Assembly: GCA_903921725.1 (NCBI GenBank)
Contig: CAIXRA010000028.1
Coordinates: 61,051-125,050 of the forward strand
DNA: 64,000 nucleotides
Reading direction: 5' to 3'
Source of the DNA: an uncultured Lentisphaerota bacterium
Lineage (GTDB): Bacteria > Verrucomicrobiota > Lentisphaeria > Oligosphaerales > CAITYL01
Numbering within the stretch: the first letter of the stretch is position 1; every line of letters starts with the position of its first letter. Positions 46,101 to 54,885 of this stretch are shown here, in pieces. The translations under genes and the position numbers were made by a program. Below the pieces are notes generated by a model that saw only the letters and a list, made by a program, of their open reading frames with translations, was not told where the DNA came from and made no database searches.

Positions 46101-49100
46101 GGCCAGTGTTGCGCCGCTCGCAATGGTGATGCTGCCCGGCGTGGGAGAATTGGGGGTGAAGCCCAGGGCGGCATCCGAGGTGACGGCCAGGCTACCGACG
46201 CTGATGGTCGTCACACCGGAGTAGGTGCTGGAGCCGCCCGAAAGCGTCAGCGTGTTGCTGCCGATCTTGGTCAGACTGACGGTGCCGTTGCCGTTGTTGA
46301 GGGCGCCGCTGAAGGTGCTATTGCCGTTGGTGGTGTCCACGGTCAGCCCCACTGTGCCGGACTGGAAGTTGGTGACGGTACCGGCACCGCTCAGGCTGTT
46401 GAGCGTGGGGCTGTGGTTATTGAGATCCAGGGTGCCGGTGACGGTGGTGGATCCCTTGCCGGTGCCGTAGGGGATGGCATTGTCGGTGCCGAGCGTCACG
46501 GTGCCGGCGCCGATGGTGGTGGCACCGCTGTAGGTGTTTGTTGCCGACATGGTCAGGGTTCCTGTGCCGTTCTTGGTGAACAGGCCGGTGCCCGTAATGG
46601 CACTGGTTCCGAAGGTGACGTTGTTGCCGTTGGTATCGATTGTGGCGCCGCCGGCCGACGTAGTCGTGACGGCTCGCGCGGTGATGTCGGGCGCGTTGAC
46701 GCCGAGGCCGGCGGCGTATTGTAGCGTGCCGCCGTTGAAGCTGATGGCTGCGGTGTCCGCGCCCAGGTTGTTCAGCGCGGAGAAGACCACCGTGCCGCCG
46801 TTGAGGTTGGTCGCGCCGGAGTAGCTGTTGCTGCCGGAGAGCGTCAGCGTGCCGGTGTTGATCTTGGTCAGGGTGCCGGTGCCGGAGACGTTGTTGGCGA
46901 TGATGCCGGCGTAGGTGAGGTTGTAGCCGTTGGTGTCAATCGTGCCGGCACCGGATCCGCTGGAGGGGCCGACGGCGATGCCGCGGTTGGCGTTTAGCGT
47001 GCCGGTGGCGCGCAGCTGGAGGGTGCCGTTGTCCAGCACCAGCTTGCCGGGTGTCGGGGAGCCGGGAGCGACGCCAAGCGACCCGTCGCCCGCCGTAGCC
47101 GATCCGTAGGAAAGAACCGCACCGCCAGTCACCGTGGTTTTTCCCGTAAACGAATGGGTGCCGGAAAGGATTACCGAGCCGTTGCCGTTGGACAGGCCGG
47201 AACCGACCTGGAGGTCGTTGTTGCCAGAGAGAACATTGTTGGCCGAAATCGTCAGAGTACCGGCGCCGCCGCCGAGCCGGTATGTGCTGCCGGCGCCGAC
47301 GGTCAGGGCGCCGCCAAACGTGCCGGTGGATGCGCTGCCCAGGAACCAGTACCCCTGGCCGGCGCCGGAACCGAACGTGCTCAAGTTAATGGCGCTGTTG
47401 TAGCTGATGCCGCTGTTGAGTCCAAGAACGCCGCCGTAGCTGCCCGTGCCGTCGATGATCATGCCGGTCAGGTCGGCCGCCGTGAGGCCGGTGTTGGAGG
47501 TGCCGATGCCGCCCAGGGCGCCGCTGGTGCTGTTGACGGTGATGGTCTGGCTGCCGCCCTTGTTGCTGGTGCTGCTTAGGGAAAGGTTGGCACCGGCGGT
47601 AACCGTGACGTTGTTGGAACTGGAGTTCGCGCCGAGGGGCGTTCCGCTGGTGGCGGTCACATTCAGCAGGCCGGTGCCGACAACCGTTCCGCCGCTGTAA
47701 TCGTTGGCTGTTCCGGAGATCTGGAGAACGCCCGTACCCGCCTTGTTGAGCGTTCCAGAGCCGGAAATCACGCCGGCTTCCGTGTAGGTGACGCCCGGAT
47801 CCACGACGATGGTCGAATAGGCGTCCGTGAGGGCGATATTCCGGGGCGAGGAGGTGATGGTGGCGGTGACTTTCAGCGTACCATTGCCGATGGAGAGCTG
47901 GCCGCCGGTGGCGCCCAGCGCGACATCCTTGCTGATGGCCAAGGTGCCGCCGCTGATGGTCGTGCCGCCCGTGTAGGAGCTTGTGCCGGTCAAGGTCTGC
48001 GTGCCCGTGCCGCTCTTGACCAGTGCCAGCACGCCGGCGGCACCGTCGTTGATGGCACTGGCATAGGTGTAGGTGGCGCTGTTGTTGATGGTCAGGGTGG
48101 CCGTCCCGGATGCGCCGTTTTCGACGATTGGCGAGCCGGCTGTCGTGTTGGTCTGTAAGCCGGCAATGGTCACGCTGTTGCCGTTGAGTTGGAGCTTGGT
48201 CGCCGCCGTCGCGCCGGAGCCGAATGTTACCGTATTCGTACCCGTCGCATTGATTGCCCCGGCGTTGGCCAGCTGCAGGACGCCACCGGTGTTGATTGTC
48301 ACCCCGTTGGTGAAGGTGTTGTTGCCGGAAAGCGTCAACGTGCCCGTGCCGTTCTTGGCCAAGGCGAAGTTGTTTTCATTGGAGTTCGGCCCGCCCAGAA
48401 TGCCGTCGAACGTTGAATTGGCCGAGCTGTCGTACGTCAGCGTGACCGCCGTGCCGCTTCCATTGACAATGTGGTTGCCGGTTCCCGTTCCGGCCGTGGC
48501 AAGACCGGCCACCGTCTGACTGCGGCCCGACAGGCTGAGGATGCCGCTGGTATTGGTCGTGGCATCACCCAGCGTAAGGGTGGTAGCGACAGGCAGGCGG
48601 TTGTTGCCTGACCCAAGAGCCAGCGTCCCGTTTTTGATTATCGTTGTCCCGGTATACGTGTTGGATCCACCAAGCGTCTGGGTGCCCGTGCCAATCTTGA
48701 CGAGACTGACCGTGCCGCTGCCGTTTGAGATGACGCCAGTATAGGACAACCCGTTCGCATTGTTCTCCCCAATCGAAAGCGTCAGGGCGCCCGCTACACC
48801 GCTACTGATGCCGCCGGCGCCGGAAAGTCCATTAATGGTGATGCTGTTGCCGTTAAGATCCAGCGCGCCGGTCAAGCTGACATTTCCTTTCCCCGTGCCA
48901 AAGGGGATGGCTGAAAGATTGTTGAGTTTCAGCACGCCGGCCGTGACGGTGGTGAGGCCGGAATAGCTGTTCGAGCCGGAGAGCGTCAGCGTGCCCGCTG
49001 TCACCTTGTTGATGCCGAGCGTGCCGGTGCCGTCCTGGATGGTGCCGGAAAAGATCGACGTGGTATTGTTGTTGTTCACGGAGATTGTTTGGCCTGTGGC

Positions 49101-52100
49101 GCCGTTGTTGAGTATGACGCCAGATCCCGACAATCCGTTGATGGTGGGGGTCTTACCGTTGACGTCGAGCGTGCCGTCGACCTGTACATTGCCGTTTCCG
49201 GTGCCGTTGGGGATGGCGGCGGCGGAGCCCAAGGCCAGCACGCCCGCCGAAATCGTCGTGTTGCCGGTGTAGGTGTCGGAACCGGAAAGCGTCAGCGTGC
49301 CCGAACCACTCTTGACCAGGCTAAAATTATTTTCGTTGTTCCCCGGCCCGCCGAGAATGGCGGCAAGTGTGCTACTGACGGGAATGTTGAGTGTCAGCGT
49401 TGAGGCGGTCAGACTGCCGTTGACCACGCGATTGGTGCCGCCGCCAAATTTCACCAGGCCGGCCAGTTCCTGGTTTTTTCCGTTGAGCTTCAGTATGCCG
49501 CTGGTTATTGAACCGCCCAGCGTCAGGCTGGTACCGACGGGTAGCGCGTTGGACGTTCCCAGTGCCACATAACCTTCCAAAATGGTCGTCGTGCCGGTGT
49601 AGGTGCTGGTGCCGGAAAGCGTCAGCGTGCCGGCGCCGCTCTTGATTAGGCTGCCAGTGCCGGAGCCGTTGCTGGCAATCACGCCGCCGTAGGTCAGCGC
49701 GGTGCCGGAGGTCACGTCAATCGTGCCGGAGCTGCTGCCGCTGGAAGGGCCGAGCAGCACGCTGTGGGCACTGCCAAGTGTGAAGCTGCTGTTGGCCGAG
49801 AGCGTGCCGCCATTCAGCGTGATGCTGTTGGTTGCGCCGCCGAGGTTGTTGTCGCGCCCGACCGAGAGCACGCCGTTGGAAACGGTCGCGCCGCCCAAAT
49901 ATGTGTTGACGCCGGACAGCGTCAGCGTGCCGGTTCCCGACTTGATCAGCGCCAGATTGTTTTCGTTGGTTCCGCCGCCGCCGAGAATGCCGGAAAAGCT
50001 GGTGGCGCCGGCGGTGCTGATCGTGAGGGCGGAAAGGGCCGCATTGCCGCCGGTGACGCGGTTGGCCGTGCCGTTTCCCGTAGTCGCCAAGCCCGCAAGC
50101 GTCTGCGCGTTTCCATCGAGCCGCAACGTGCCGCTGGTGTTGGCCGAGGAATCGCCCAGCGTCACCGTGGTGCCGCTGGGGATGCTGTTTGCCGCACCCA
50201 GTGCCAGCGTCCCGTACTTCACCATGGTGGCGCCACCGTAACTGTTGATTCCGGAAACTGTCAGCGTGCCGGATCCGGTCTTGGTAAGGCTACCGGTTCC
50301 GGAGATGGCGCTGGAAATGGCGGTGTTGCCGGAACCGCCGACCGTGAAGGCGCCGGATGTGGCGATGCCGCCCGTGGCAACGGTCAGCAGATTGCCGGCC
50401 GTCACCGTATCCAGCTCGCCGCCAGCCGCCGTCACCGTAAGGCCGCGACTGAATGTCTCACCGTTGCCAGTGTAGGAAAGGATGCCACCGCCAAGGGTTA
50501 CGGCCGTCGCGCCGCCGCCGAGCCCGGAGAGAGCGGAGATGCTGAGCGTGCCGGCATTGATTGCGGTCGTGCCGGTGTAGGTATTGGAGCCAGAAAGCGT
50601 CAGCGTGCCCGCGCCAGACATGACAAGGTTGAAATTGCTTTCGTTGAGTCCCGGCCCGCCCAAAATGCCGGCAAACGTACTGCTGACAGCCGGGGCCAGC
50701 GTCAGGGAAACCGCAGTGGCGCTGCCGTTGATGATGCGGTTTCCCGTGCCCGTTCCCGCCTTGGCGAGGCCGGTCAGCGTTTGGGCAAATCCGTTGAGCT
50801 GCAGGACACCGCTGGTGTTGGTGGTGCCGTCGCCCAACGTCAGCACGGTTGTCGTCGGCAGAGCGCTGGCGGCCCCCAGTATGATGGCGCCGTTCTTGAT
50901 GATAGTGGTGCCGGTGTAGGTGTTGGCATTGGAAAGGGTCAGTGTGCCGGTGCCGGTCTTGGCCAGGTTGAGTGTGCCGCCGGTACCGGTGTTGTTGGCA
51001 ATCAGGCCGGCAAAGGTGGTGCTGGCGTCGCCGCTGCCCACGGTGATGGTCTTGACCGTGGCGGCGCGGTTGTTGACCACCTTGCCCAGCACGGCCCCGG
51101 TCGTGCCGGAGAGGCCGTTGATGGTGAGGTCGTAGCCGTTGATGTCGAGGAGGCCGGCGGCGGCACCGCCGTTGAGGATGACGTTGCCCGTGCCCGCCCC
51201 GGAGGGCAGGGACAGCGCCGAACCCGCCTGCAGGGCGCCGGCGGAGATGGTGGTGGTGCCAGTATAGATGTTGGCGCCGGAGAGGGTCAGCGTCCCGGTG
51301 CCGGTCTTGGTCACGGAAAGCGCGCCGCCGCCCGCGCCGTTCTGCAGGATGCCGGCGAAGGTGCTGTTGGCGGACTGGCTCACGGTCAGCGTGGCGGCCG
51401 AAGCGCTTGCGTTTTCAATCACGACCGTGCCCGGCGTGGCGTTGGTCGCCAGCGCGCCGATGGTGACGCTGTTGCCGTTGAGCTGCAGCCGCGTGGTGGT
51501 GGGCGCCGCCGCGCCGAAGGTGACGCTGTTGGGTATCGAGCTGTTGAGCGCGCCCAAGTTGGCAAGCTGGAGCGTGCCGCCGCCGATGGTCACTCCGCCG
51601 GTGAACGTGTTATTGCCGCCGAGCGTCAGTGTGCCGGTGCCGGCTTTGGCCAGGGTCAGCGTCCCGCTGCCGTTCTGGATCGCGCCCGAGAAGCTGCCGG
51701 AGGCGTTGTTGTTGCCCGCCGTCAGGGTGATGGCGCCGGCGGCCCCGCTGGTGATGATACCGGCGCCGGATCCGGAAAGGCCGTTGACGCTGGCGCCGAA
51801 ACCGTAGAGGTCAAGCGTGCCGTTCACGGTGAGGTTTCCTTTGCCGGAGCCGGACGGAAGCGCCGCGGCATTGCCCAGGCGGATGGTGCCCGCCGAAATC
51901 AAGGTGTCGCCCGTGTAGGCGTTGACGCCGGAGAGGGTCAGCGTCCCCGCGCCTGTTTTGGTCAGGCCACCCGTCCCGCTCACGCCGTTGCTGGTGATGA
52001 TGCCGCCGTAGGTCAGGGTCTGCCCCGAGGCCACTTCGATCGTGCCGGAACCGATGCCGCTCGTCGGCCCAATCTTGATGCCGCGGTTGGTGTTGAGCGT

Positions 52101-52799
52101 AAAGCCTTGAGTCACCGCCAGCGTGCCGTTGGAGTCGATGACCAGGCTACCGGCCGTGGCAGTTCCAGGAGCCGCGCCAAGGTTGGCGTCGGAGCTGATG
52201 TAAATTGTTCCGTTGGTGATGCTTGTTGTTCCAGTGTATGTGTTGGTGCCGGAGAGGGTCAGCGTCCCCGTGCCGGTCTTGGCCAGGCCGCCGCCGCCGC
52301 TGCCGACAATACCGGAAATCGTCGTCGCGCCGGATCCGCCGACGGTCAGCAGGTTGGCGCCGTTGACGACATTTGCGCTGATGGTGAGAAGGCTGGAGGA
52401 GTTGTTGGTCCACGACTGGGCCGCGCCCAGCGCGATGCCGCCGGCACCCGAGATGGTGGCCGCACCCGCATGGGCGGACATGACGATGCCATTGTTGCCC
52501 AGCGTAAGGGTGTTGTTTGCGGACAGCGTTAAGGCGGCGGTGGTGGTCGATCCGTCGCCAATCTGAATGCCGTTGACGGAACGGGCGGCGTCCACCGCCG
52601 GCTGCTGGGCATAGGAAGTGCCGTCGAACTGGGCAATGTCGCTTGTGAGGTCGTTCGTCGGCGCGGTGCCGCCGAGCCAGTTCGCGCCGCTGCTCCACGC
52701 CGTCGAGCCAGCCGTGCTGCTGAACGTGAGCACGCTTGCTGAAGCGGCTCCCGCGGCCAGTCCGGCCAGCGCTGCAAATAGAATCCACGCATGTCTCAT
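40152..52799 (-). CDS. Giant (4215 aa) secreted PATR-repeat (autotransporter-passenger-like) protein with C-terminal PEP-CTERM signal
   Basis: Signal peptide MRHAWILFAALAGLAAGAASA; dozens of 'LTKTGTGTLTLSGxNTYTGxTTIxxGTLxxG' repeats; C-terminus 'VPEPGTLGLLAIGALALLGHRRNRR'. Confidence 0.93.
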   Translation of the reverse strand: MRHAWILFAALAGLAAGAASASVLTFSSTAGSTAWSSGANWLGGTAPTNDLTSDIAQFDGTSYAQQPAVDAARSVNGIQIGDGSTTTAALTLSANNTLTLGNNGIVMSAHAGAATISGAGGIALGAAQSWTNNSSSLLTISANVVNGANLLTVGGSGATTISGIVGSGGGGLAKTGTGTLTLSGTNTYTGTTSITNGTIYISSDANLGAAPGTATAGSLVIDSNGTLAVTQGFTLNTNRGIKIGPTSGIGSGTIEVASGQTLTYGGIITSNGVSGTGGLTKTGAGTLTLSGVNAYTGDTLISAGTIRLGNAAALPSGSGKGNLTVNGTLDLYGFGASVNGLSGSGAGIITSGAAGAITLTAGNNNASGSFSGAIQNGSGTLTLAKAGTGTLTLGGNNTFTGGVTIGGGTLQLANLGALNSSIPNSVTFGAAAPTTTRLQLNGNSVTIGALATNATPGTVVIENASASAATLTVSQSANSTFAGILQNGAGGGALSVTKTGTGTLTLSGANIYTGTTTISAGALQAGSALSLPSGAGTGNVILNGGAAAGLLDINGYDLTINGLSGTTGAVLGKVVNNRAATVKTITVGSGDASTTFAGLIANNTGTGGTLNLAKTGTGTLTLSNANTYTGTTIIKNGAIILGAASALPTTTVLTLGDGTTNTSGVLQLNGFAQTLTGLAKAGTGTGNRIINGSATAVSLTLAPAVSSTFAGILGGPGLNESNFNLVMSGAGTLTLSGSNTYTGTTAINAGTLSISALSGLGGGATAVTLGGGILSYTGNGETFSRGLTVTAAGGELDTVTAGNLLTVATGGIATSGAFTVGGSGNTAISSAISGTGSLTKTGSGTLTVSGINSYGGATMVKYGTLALGAANSIPSGTTVTLGDSSANTSGTLRLDGNAQTLAGLATTGNGTANRVTGGNAALSALTISTAGATSFSGILGGGGTNENNLALIKSGTGTLTLSGVNTYLGGATVSNGVLSVGRDNNLGGATNSITLNGGTLSANSSFTLGSAHSVLLGPSSGSSSGTIDVTSGTALTYGGVIASNGSGTGSLIKSGAGTLTLSGTSTYTGTTTILEGYVALGTSNALPVGTSLTLGGSITSGILKLNGKNQELAGLVKFGGGTNRVVNGSLTASTLTLNIPVSSTLAAILGGPGNNENNFSLVKSGSGTLTLSGSDTYTGNTTISAGVLALGSAAAIPNGTGNGNVQVDGTLDVNGKTPTINGLSGSGVILNNGATGQTISVNNNNTTSIFSGTIQDGTGTLGINKVTAGTLTLSGSNSYSGLTTVTAGVLKLNNLSAIPFGTGKGNVSLTGALDLNGNSITINGLSGAGGISSGVAGALTLSIGENNANGLSYTGVISNGSGTVSLVKIGTGTQTLGGSNTYTGTTIIKNGTLALGSGNNRLPVATTLTLGDATTNTSGILSLSGRSQTVAGLATAGTGTGNHIVNGSGTAVTLTYDSSANSTFDGILGGPNSNENNFALAKNGTGTLTLSGNNTFTNGVTINTGGVLQLANAGAINATGTNTVTFGSGATAATKLQLNGNSVTIAGLQTNTTAGSPIVENGASGTATLTINNSATYTYASAINDGAAGVLALVKSGTGTQTLTGTSSYTGGTTISGGTLAISKDVALGATGGQLSIGNGTLKVTATITSSPRNIALTDAYSTIVVDPGVTYTEAGVISGSGTLNKAGTGVLQISGTANDYSGGTVVGTGLLNVTATSGTPLGANSSSNNVTVTAGANLSLSSTSNKGGSQTITVNSTSGALGGIGTSNTGLTAADLTGMIIDGTGSYGGVLGLNSGISYNSAINLSTFGSGAGQGYWFLGSASTGTFGGALTVGAGSTYRLGGGAGTLTISANNVLSGNNDLQVGSGLSNGNGSVILSGTHSFTGKTTVTGGAVLSYGSATAGDGSLGVAPGSPTPGKLVLDNGTLQLRATGTLNANRGIAVGPSSGSGAGTIDTNGYNLTYAGIIANNVSGTGTLTKINTGTLTLSGSNSYSGATNLNGGTVVFSALNNLGADTAAISFNGGTLQYAAGLGVNAPDITARAVTTTSAGGATIDTNGNNVTFGTSAITGTGLFTKNGTGTLTMSATNTYSGATTIGAGTVTLGTDNAIPYGTGKGSTTVTGTLDLNNHSPTLNSLSGAGTVTNFQSGTVGLTVDTTNGNSTFSGALNNGNGTVSLTKIGSNTLTLSGGSSTYSGVTTISVGSLAVTSDAALGFTPNSPTPGSITIASGATLASTTNDVTLSANRGIAINGATAASISVASGKTLTYNGIIANAGITTGGLTKSSTGTLVLGGSNTYAGDTTISSGTLKVANAYAIPYSTNKGNVSLAGTLDLNGNAITINGLSGAGSVTSNVAGAAGITVGANDQSSTFSGAITNGLGTVSLAKTGTGTLTLSGNSSYTGTTTISSGKISVSNLASGGNLGSASSPVVLGGASTVGALYYTGASASFTRGLTVNAGGGEVESFTAGTLLTVSTGGVDLSSGGSILFEGAGNTAVSSVISGSGGVTKAAAGTLTLSGSNSYSGLTDVQGGTLQIGNVAAVPSGIGKGNLSLATGTTLDLNNFSPTVNGLTGTGTVTNSLNGAVLFTAGGGNATSSFGGVIQDGNGTVAFAKIGSGTLTLVGANSYSGDTTVSVGTLEIANVAALPSGIGKGNVIVNGTLDLDNSLTVNGLSGSGTISTDTASAIVLTAGANDQTSTFAGNILNGSSIGGTLALTKTGTGTLTLSGTSSYSGATTISTGTLAMGSSTGLSGNSTVTISTAGTLDVNGYNVTMDGLLGTGTINNNGASNATLTAGAAGSSSTFGGVIADGTRTLSLNKSGSGTLTLTGVNTYSGTTTISNGAVSAADIGVGGKLGTGSSPIILGDATNTGTLSYTGSADQAYTRGFTVNAGGGGVDVATAGKTLTLQTGAIITAGTFTVGGNGNAIVQSVISGSGGLTKANAGSMVLSTTNTYSGDTTISTGILQVTDAAAIPSGSGKGNVAIAAAGTLDVNNLSLTVNGLSGAGTVTNSLYSPVTFTVGGNNASALFTGIVQDGNGTISLAKIGSGTETLGGVNTYSGSTTISAGTLKIGNAAAIPYGAYKGNLSLASAGTLDLGGNSITVNGLSGSGTLTNSQGASILSAGANDQTSTFSGNILDGAGTIGLTKAGTGILTLSGTSTFSGATTIAQGTLSMGSNAGLSSHSTLTINNGGALDLNGKVIAIDGLAGTGSITNNSVTSVILTTGASGGSGSFGGTIDDGLGTIGLTKTGTGTVTLTRANSYSGGTTVTGGLLAITSYGALGAIPASPTPGNIVLNGGGISATNTFEINANRGIAVGPASGSGYGILDAALNQTLTYNGIIANNGSSIGGLTKTGLGTVTLGGSNSYSGDTVVSAGSLKVGGVSAIPYGDGKGNLVLNSTLDLNNTSITVNGLSGSGTVSNTGTGPATLTTGANNQTGAFGGVIENGSGTTSLAKTGTGLLTLTGTSTYTGTTTILQGVLSISQDRNLGADPTLATPGSLVIDAGASLTATETFTLNANRGIAVGPTGAGTIDVLGTKTLTYGGVIANNGGTGGFTKAGTGTLILTGTSSYTGTTTVEAGVLTVNGSIAGSGTTIVKTGATLTGTGTTGAMTVDSNGTLSPGNFGIGTLGVSTTLTLTGNADFEMGTPGADHAHPGISDRVNVTGDIYLGGNLNLTDNAGANSRGSVGPGSYKLFTYTGSTIGSFATVSGLPAYHWALHDVTADKAIYVDMYNYAVATVTPAVNLGRIHAGGDFGTRTLTVANTTAAGDFTESLAGSFGTPDAGITATGSVTGMAGGSSNGSSMIVGISDNTAGEKSGSVAVNFTSQAVAASGLADTALAPQTVAVTGFAYTGQGVWNIVGGGSWGNNADAFGNWTYAGGVPGLDGTLSANDTATFGGAISAPATISLNGANPSLSAVTFNNASYSYTVARGTGGALTLKGNGGPASVTDANGSHEISAPMILAGNSGFAVSHAADTLTLSGTLSGNGFGITKTGAGTLAVTGSGTYTGATTVNDGVLKVNGSLLSTAAVNAGAILTGSGTVGGATIENGGTLAPGDGGVNNGVGALSVNGNVLLNSGGAMQWQLDTVSGTGSQDGKNLTGKSPGFDFLQITGELTLNATAQNPFLLDITGIGGVTGWNPASSYSWTIATASAVHGFNANAILIKTDKFTDNNAVGPNSFSVTQSGGSIILNYVPEPGTLGLLAIGALALLGHRRNRR

Positions 52800-52981
52800 G
52801 GGAAATCCCCTCCCGAAAAACCGAGCATCATCTTAAGCGCAATGCAATTGCGTGACCTGTAAGCCATCTGCAAAACATTCTGAGCAAGGACAAAAAAGCT
52901 ACGCCAAACGCTCCGGCCCCCTTCGAAAAGACGCTGGCGAGCCTTGATGTGAATCTATGCCTGTATTGACATTTCGAGCAC

Positions 52982-53008
52982 AATATACCGAACTTAGGCA
53001 AAAGTCAA
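52982..53008 (-). promoter_or_regulatory. Candidate promoter for the giant PATR gene
   Basis: Minus strand TTGACT (53008-53003), 15-bp spacer, TATATT (52987-52982), about 185 nt from the start codon. Confidence 0.45.
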
Positions 53009-53108
53009 GTGGCGAAGGGGCGCGCACTCCATCCGCCACGGCATGCCATGGGCTTCAATGTGAAGGAGAAGGCGGGGGCGTCTCCAAGACAGGCGCCGGG
53101 GCGGGAGT

Positions 53109-54623
53109 TTACCGCTGGTGTTTTTCGAGAAACCGACGGAGCGCCTCGCGCGTGGTGATGCCGGCGTCGGCCGCGTTGGTCTCCGGCCGGCGGAGCAGGG
53201 CGCGGAGCAGGGGAAAACGTCCGCCGCCGCCTGCCGCCGCGTAGCTGTTGAACGCCACCGGGATGCGGTGGTCTTCCGGCAGCGGCCGACCGTCGGCTCC
53301 GCGGATTGCATAGGATCCATCCGGGCTGCGTACCGCGCGCAGGCCGCTGAGGCCGCCCCGGGGGCTCACACCGCGTTCACTCACCGCGCCGTCCTGCTCC
53401 GTCAGCACGCGGCCAATCTCGGCCGGAGTCAGTTGCGCGACGACAATGCCGTTCTCGAACGGCAGCAGGCGGAAGAGGTCGAAGCCGGTGACTGCGCCCG
53501 CCCCAAGTCCGCCATCCGTGAACTTGCCATGCACCGCGGCGCCGGCGCCGGTTGCCGCCATCATGGCGCGGCCGATCAGCTCCGAGCTTCCGCAGTCCGC
53601 GCCCGGCGTGCCGGTTCCGGAGACGGGCAGGGGGACGGAGCCGGCAACTTGCCGGGCGGACTGTGCGGCGAGGCTGCGGAGTTCGCGCGTGGCCGCCCCG
53701 AGCGCCGCGTCGGGCGGGATGTCCGCCCCGGCGGCGCGGAGTTCGGATTGGATGTCCCAGACCTCATGCTTTGCCACATCCACCTTCAGTCTCACCACGC
53801 CAAATGCGGAGGCATTGCAGTCGGCCTGCACATACCAAGTTCTGGAACCGATCTTCCTGCCCGGCACCGGCTGGTGCGTGTGTCCGCCGAGGATGAGGTC
53901 GATTTCCGGGAAGCGCCGGGCGATTTCCGCCAGTTCGTTCACGCCGCGCGGATCGTTCGGGAGCCAGCCCTGGTGCGCGGCAAGAACAATTACATCGGGT
54001 TTGGCACGATGGACTTCAGGAAGGATGCGTGCAACGGTGGCGAGCGCTTTTTCAACGCGGAATCCGGGTACGGCGCCGCTCCAGAACCACTGGTCGAGAT
54101 AACTGGCGGTGACGCCGATGACGGCGATGCGCGCACCGCCGCGTTCAAACAGTTTCCATGCCGGCAGGCGGCGGTACCGGCCCGGCGCGGTGGCATCCGC
54201 AAGCTCAAGGTTGCCGGCAAGGCAGCAGCCGTTCATTTCCCGGACGAATTCATGGAGGCGCGGCAGGCCGTAGTCGAATTCGTGGTTGCCGGGGACCCAG
54301 GCGTCGTACCCGAGCGTCTTCAGCGCCGCGAGGCCGGTTCCGCCGTGCGACTCCGCCGCGTCGAAGGTGCCCTGCGTCGTGTCGCCGCAGTCAATCAGCA
54401 GCGTGTGGTCGGCCCCGGCTACCGCGCGTTCGTTCCGGATGAGCGTGGCGAGACGCAGCCAGCCGCCGGACTTGTTGTCCGCGGCTGAATGTTCCAAATG
54501 CCCGTGGAGGTCGGTTGTGACCAGGATTTCAAGGGCGACGGCTGGCGGTGGCGCGGCGGGGCTGCACCCGGCGGCGGACAGCAGGGCGAGCAGGAACGCA
54601 AGATGGCGCAACGTCAGGGTCAT
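53109..54623 (-). CDS. 5'-nucleotidase/UshA-like metallophosphatase lipoprotein
   Basis: Lipobox LSAAGC; 'ILVTTDLHGHLEH', 'LLIDCGDTTQGT', 'VPGNHEFDYG', 'LILGGHTHQPV'. Confidence 0.9.
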   Translation of the reverse strand: MTLTLRHLAFLLALLSAAGCSPAAPPPAVALEILVTTDLHGHLEHSAADNKSGGWLRLATLIRNERAVAGADHTLLIDCGDTTQGTFDAAESHGGTGLAALKTLGYDAWVPGNHEFDYGLPRLHEFVREMNGCCLAGNLELADATAPGRYRRLPAWKLFERGGARIAVIGVTASYLDQWFWSGAVPGFRVEKALATVARILPEVHRAKPDVIVLAAHQGWLPNDPRGVNELAEIARRFPEIDLILGGHTHQPVPGRKIGSRTWYVQADCNASAFGVVRLKVDVAKHEVWDIQSELRAAGADIPPDAALGAATRELRSLAAQSARQVAGSVPLPVSGTGTPGADCGSSELIGRAMMAATGAGAAVHGKFTDGGLGAGAVTGFDLFRLLPFENGIVVAQLTPAEIGRVLTEQDGAVSERGVSPRGGLSGLRAVRSPDGSYAIRGADGRPLPEDHRIPVAFNSYAAAGGGGRFPLLRALLRRPETNAADAGITTREALRRFLEKHQR

Positions 54624-54810
54624 CGGCTTGGTGAAACTTTCGGATTGTCCTGTCAGCGGAACGGAAAAAGTCTCCGTTTGTTGTGTTGCCGCCGACTTTC
54701 CTCAACGCATGCCGGCGTACACAGTCCTGCGGACTCCGCACCACCGGTGCAAACCGGCGCGTGTCGCTCGCTCCTGCCCTCATTGGCGGCGGACTGTGTG
54801 CGGGAAACGG

Positions 54811-54844
54811 CACCGGCCACGGGGCGTGCGCCTCGTGGCCGGTG
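54811..54844 (-). terminator. Hairpin downstream of the glycogen synthase/phosphorylase gene
   Basis: 11-bp perfect stem CACCGGCCACG (54811-54821) / CGTGGCCGGTG (54834-54844); weak T tract. Confidence 0.5.
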
Positions 54845-54885
54845 TGCGCGGAATGTTTGTTCGATTCTGATGCCGGGAGTTCCGG

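Noticed and set aside
49764-52532. 922-aa plus-strand ORF opposite the giant PATR gene (and many smaller ones across 40-52 kb)
   Set aside because: Mirror ORFs created by repetitive high-GC coding sequence; no signal peptide, domain or sensible composition, whereas the minus-strand reading is coherent end to end.
40152-52799. CRISPR-like appearance of regularly recurring short repeats
   Set aside because: Repeats are degenerate, codon-phased and encode a continuous PATR protein; no conserved direct repeats with unique spacers and no cas genes.
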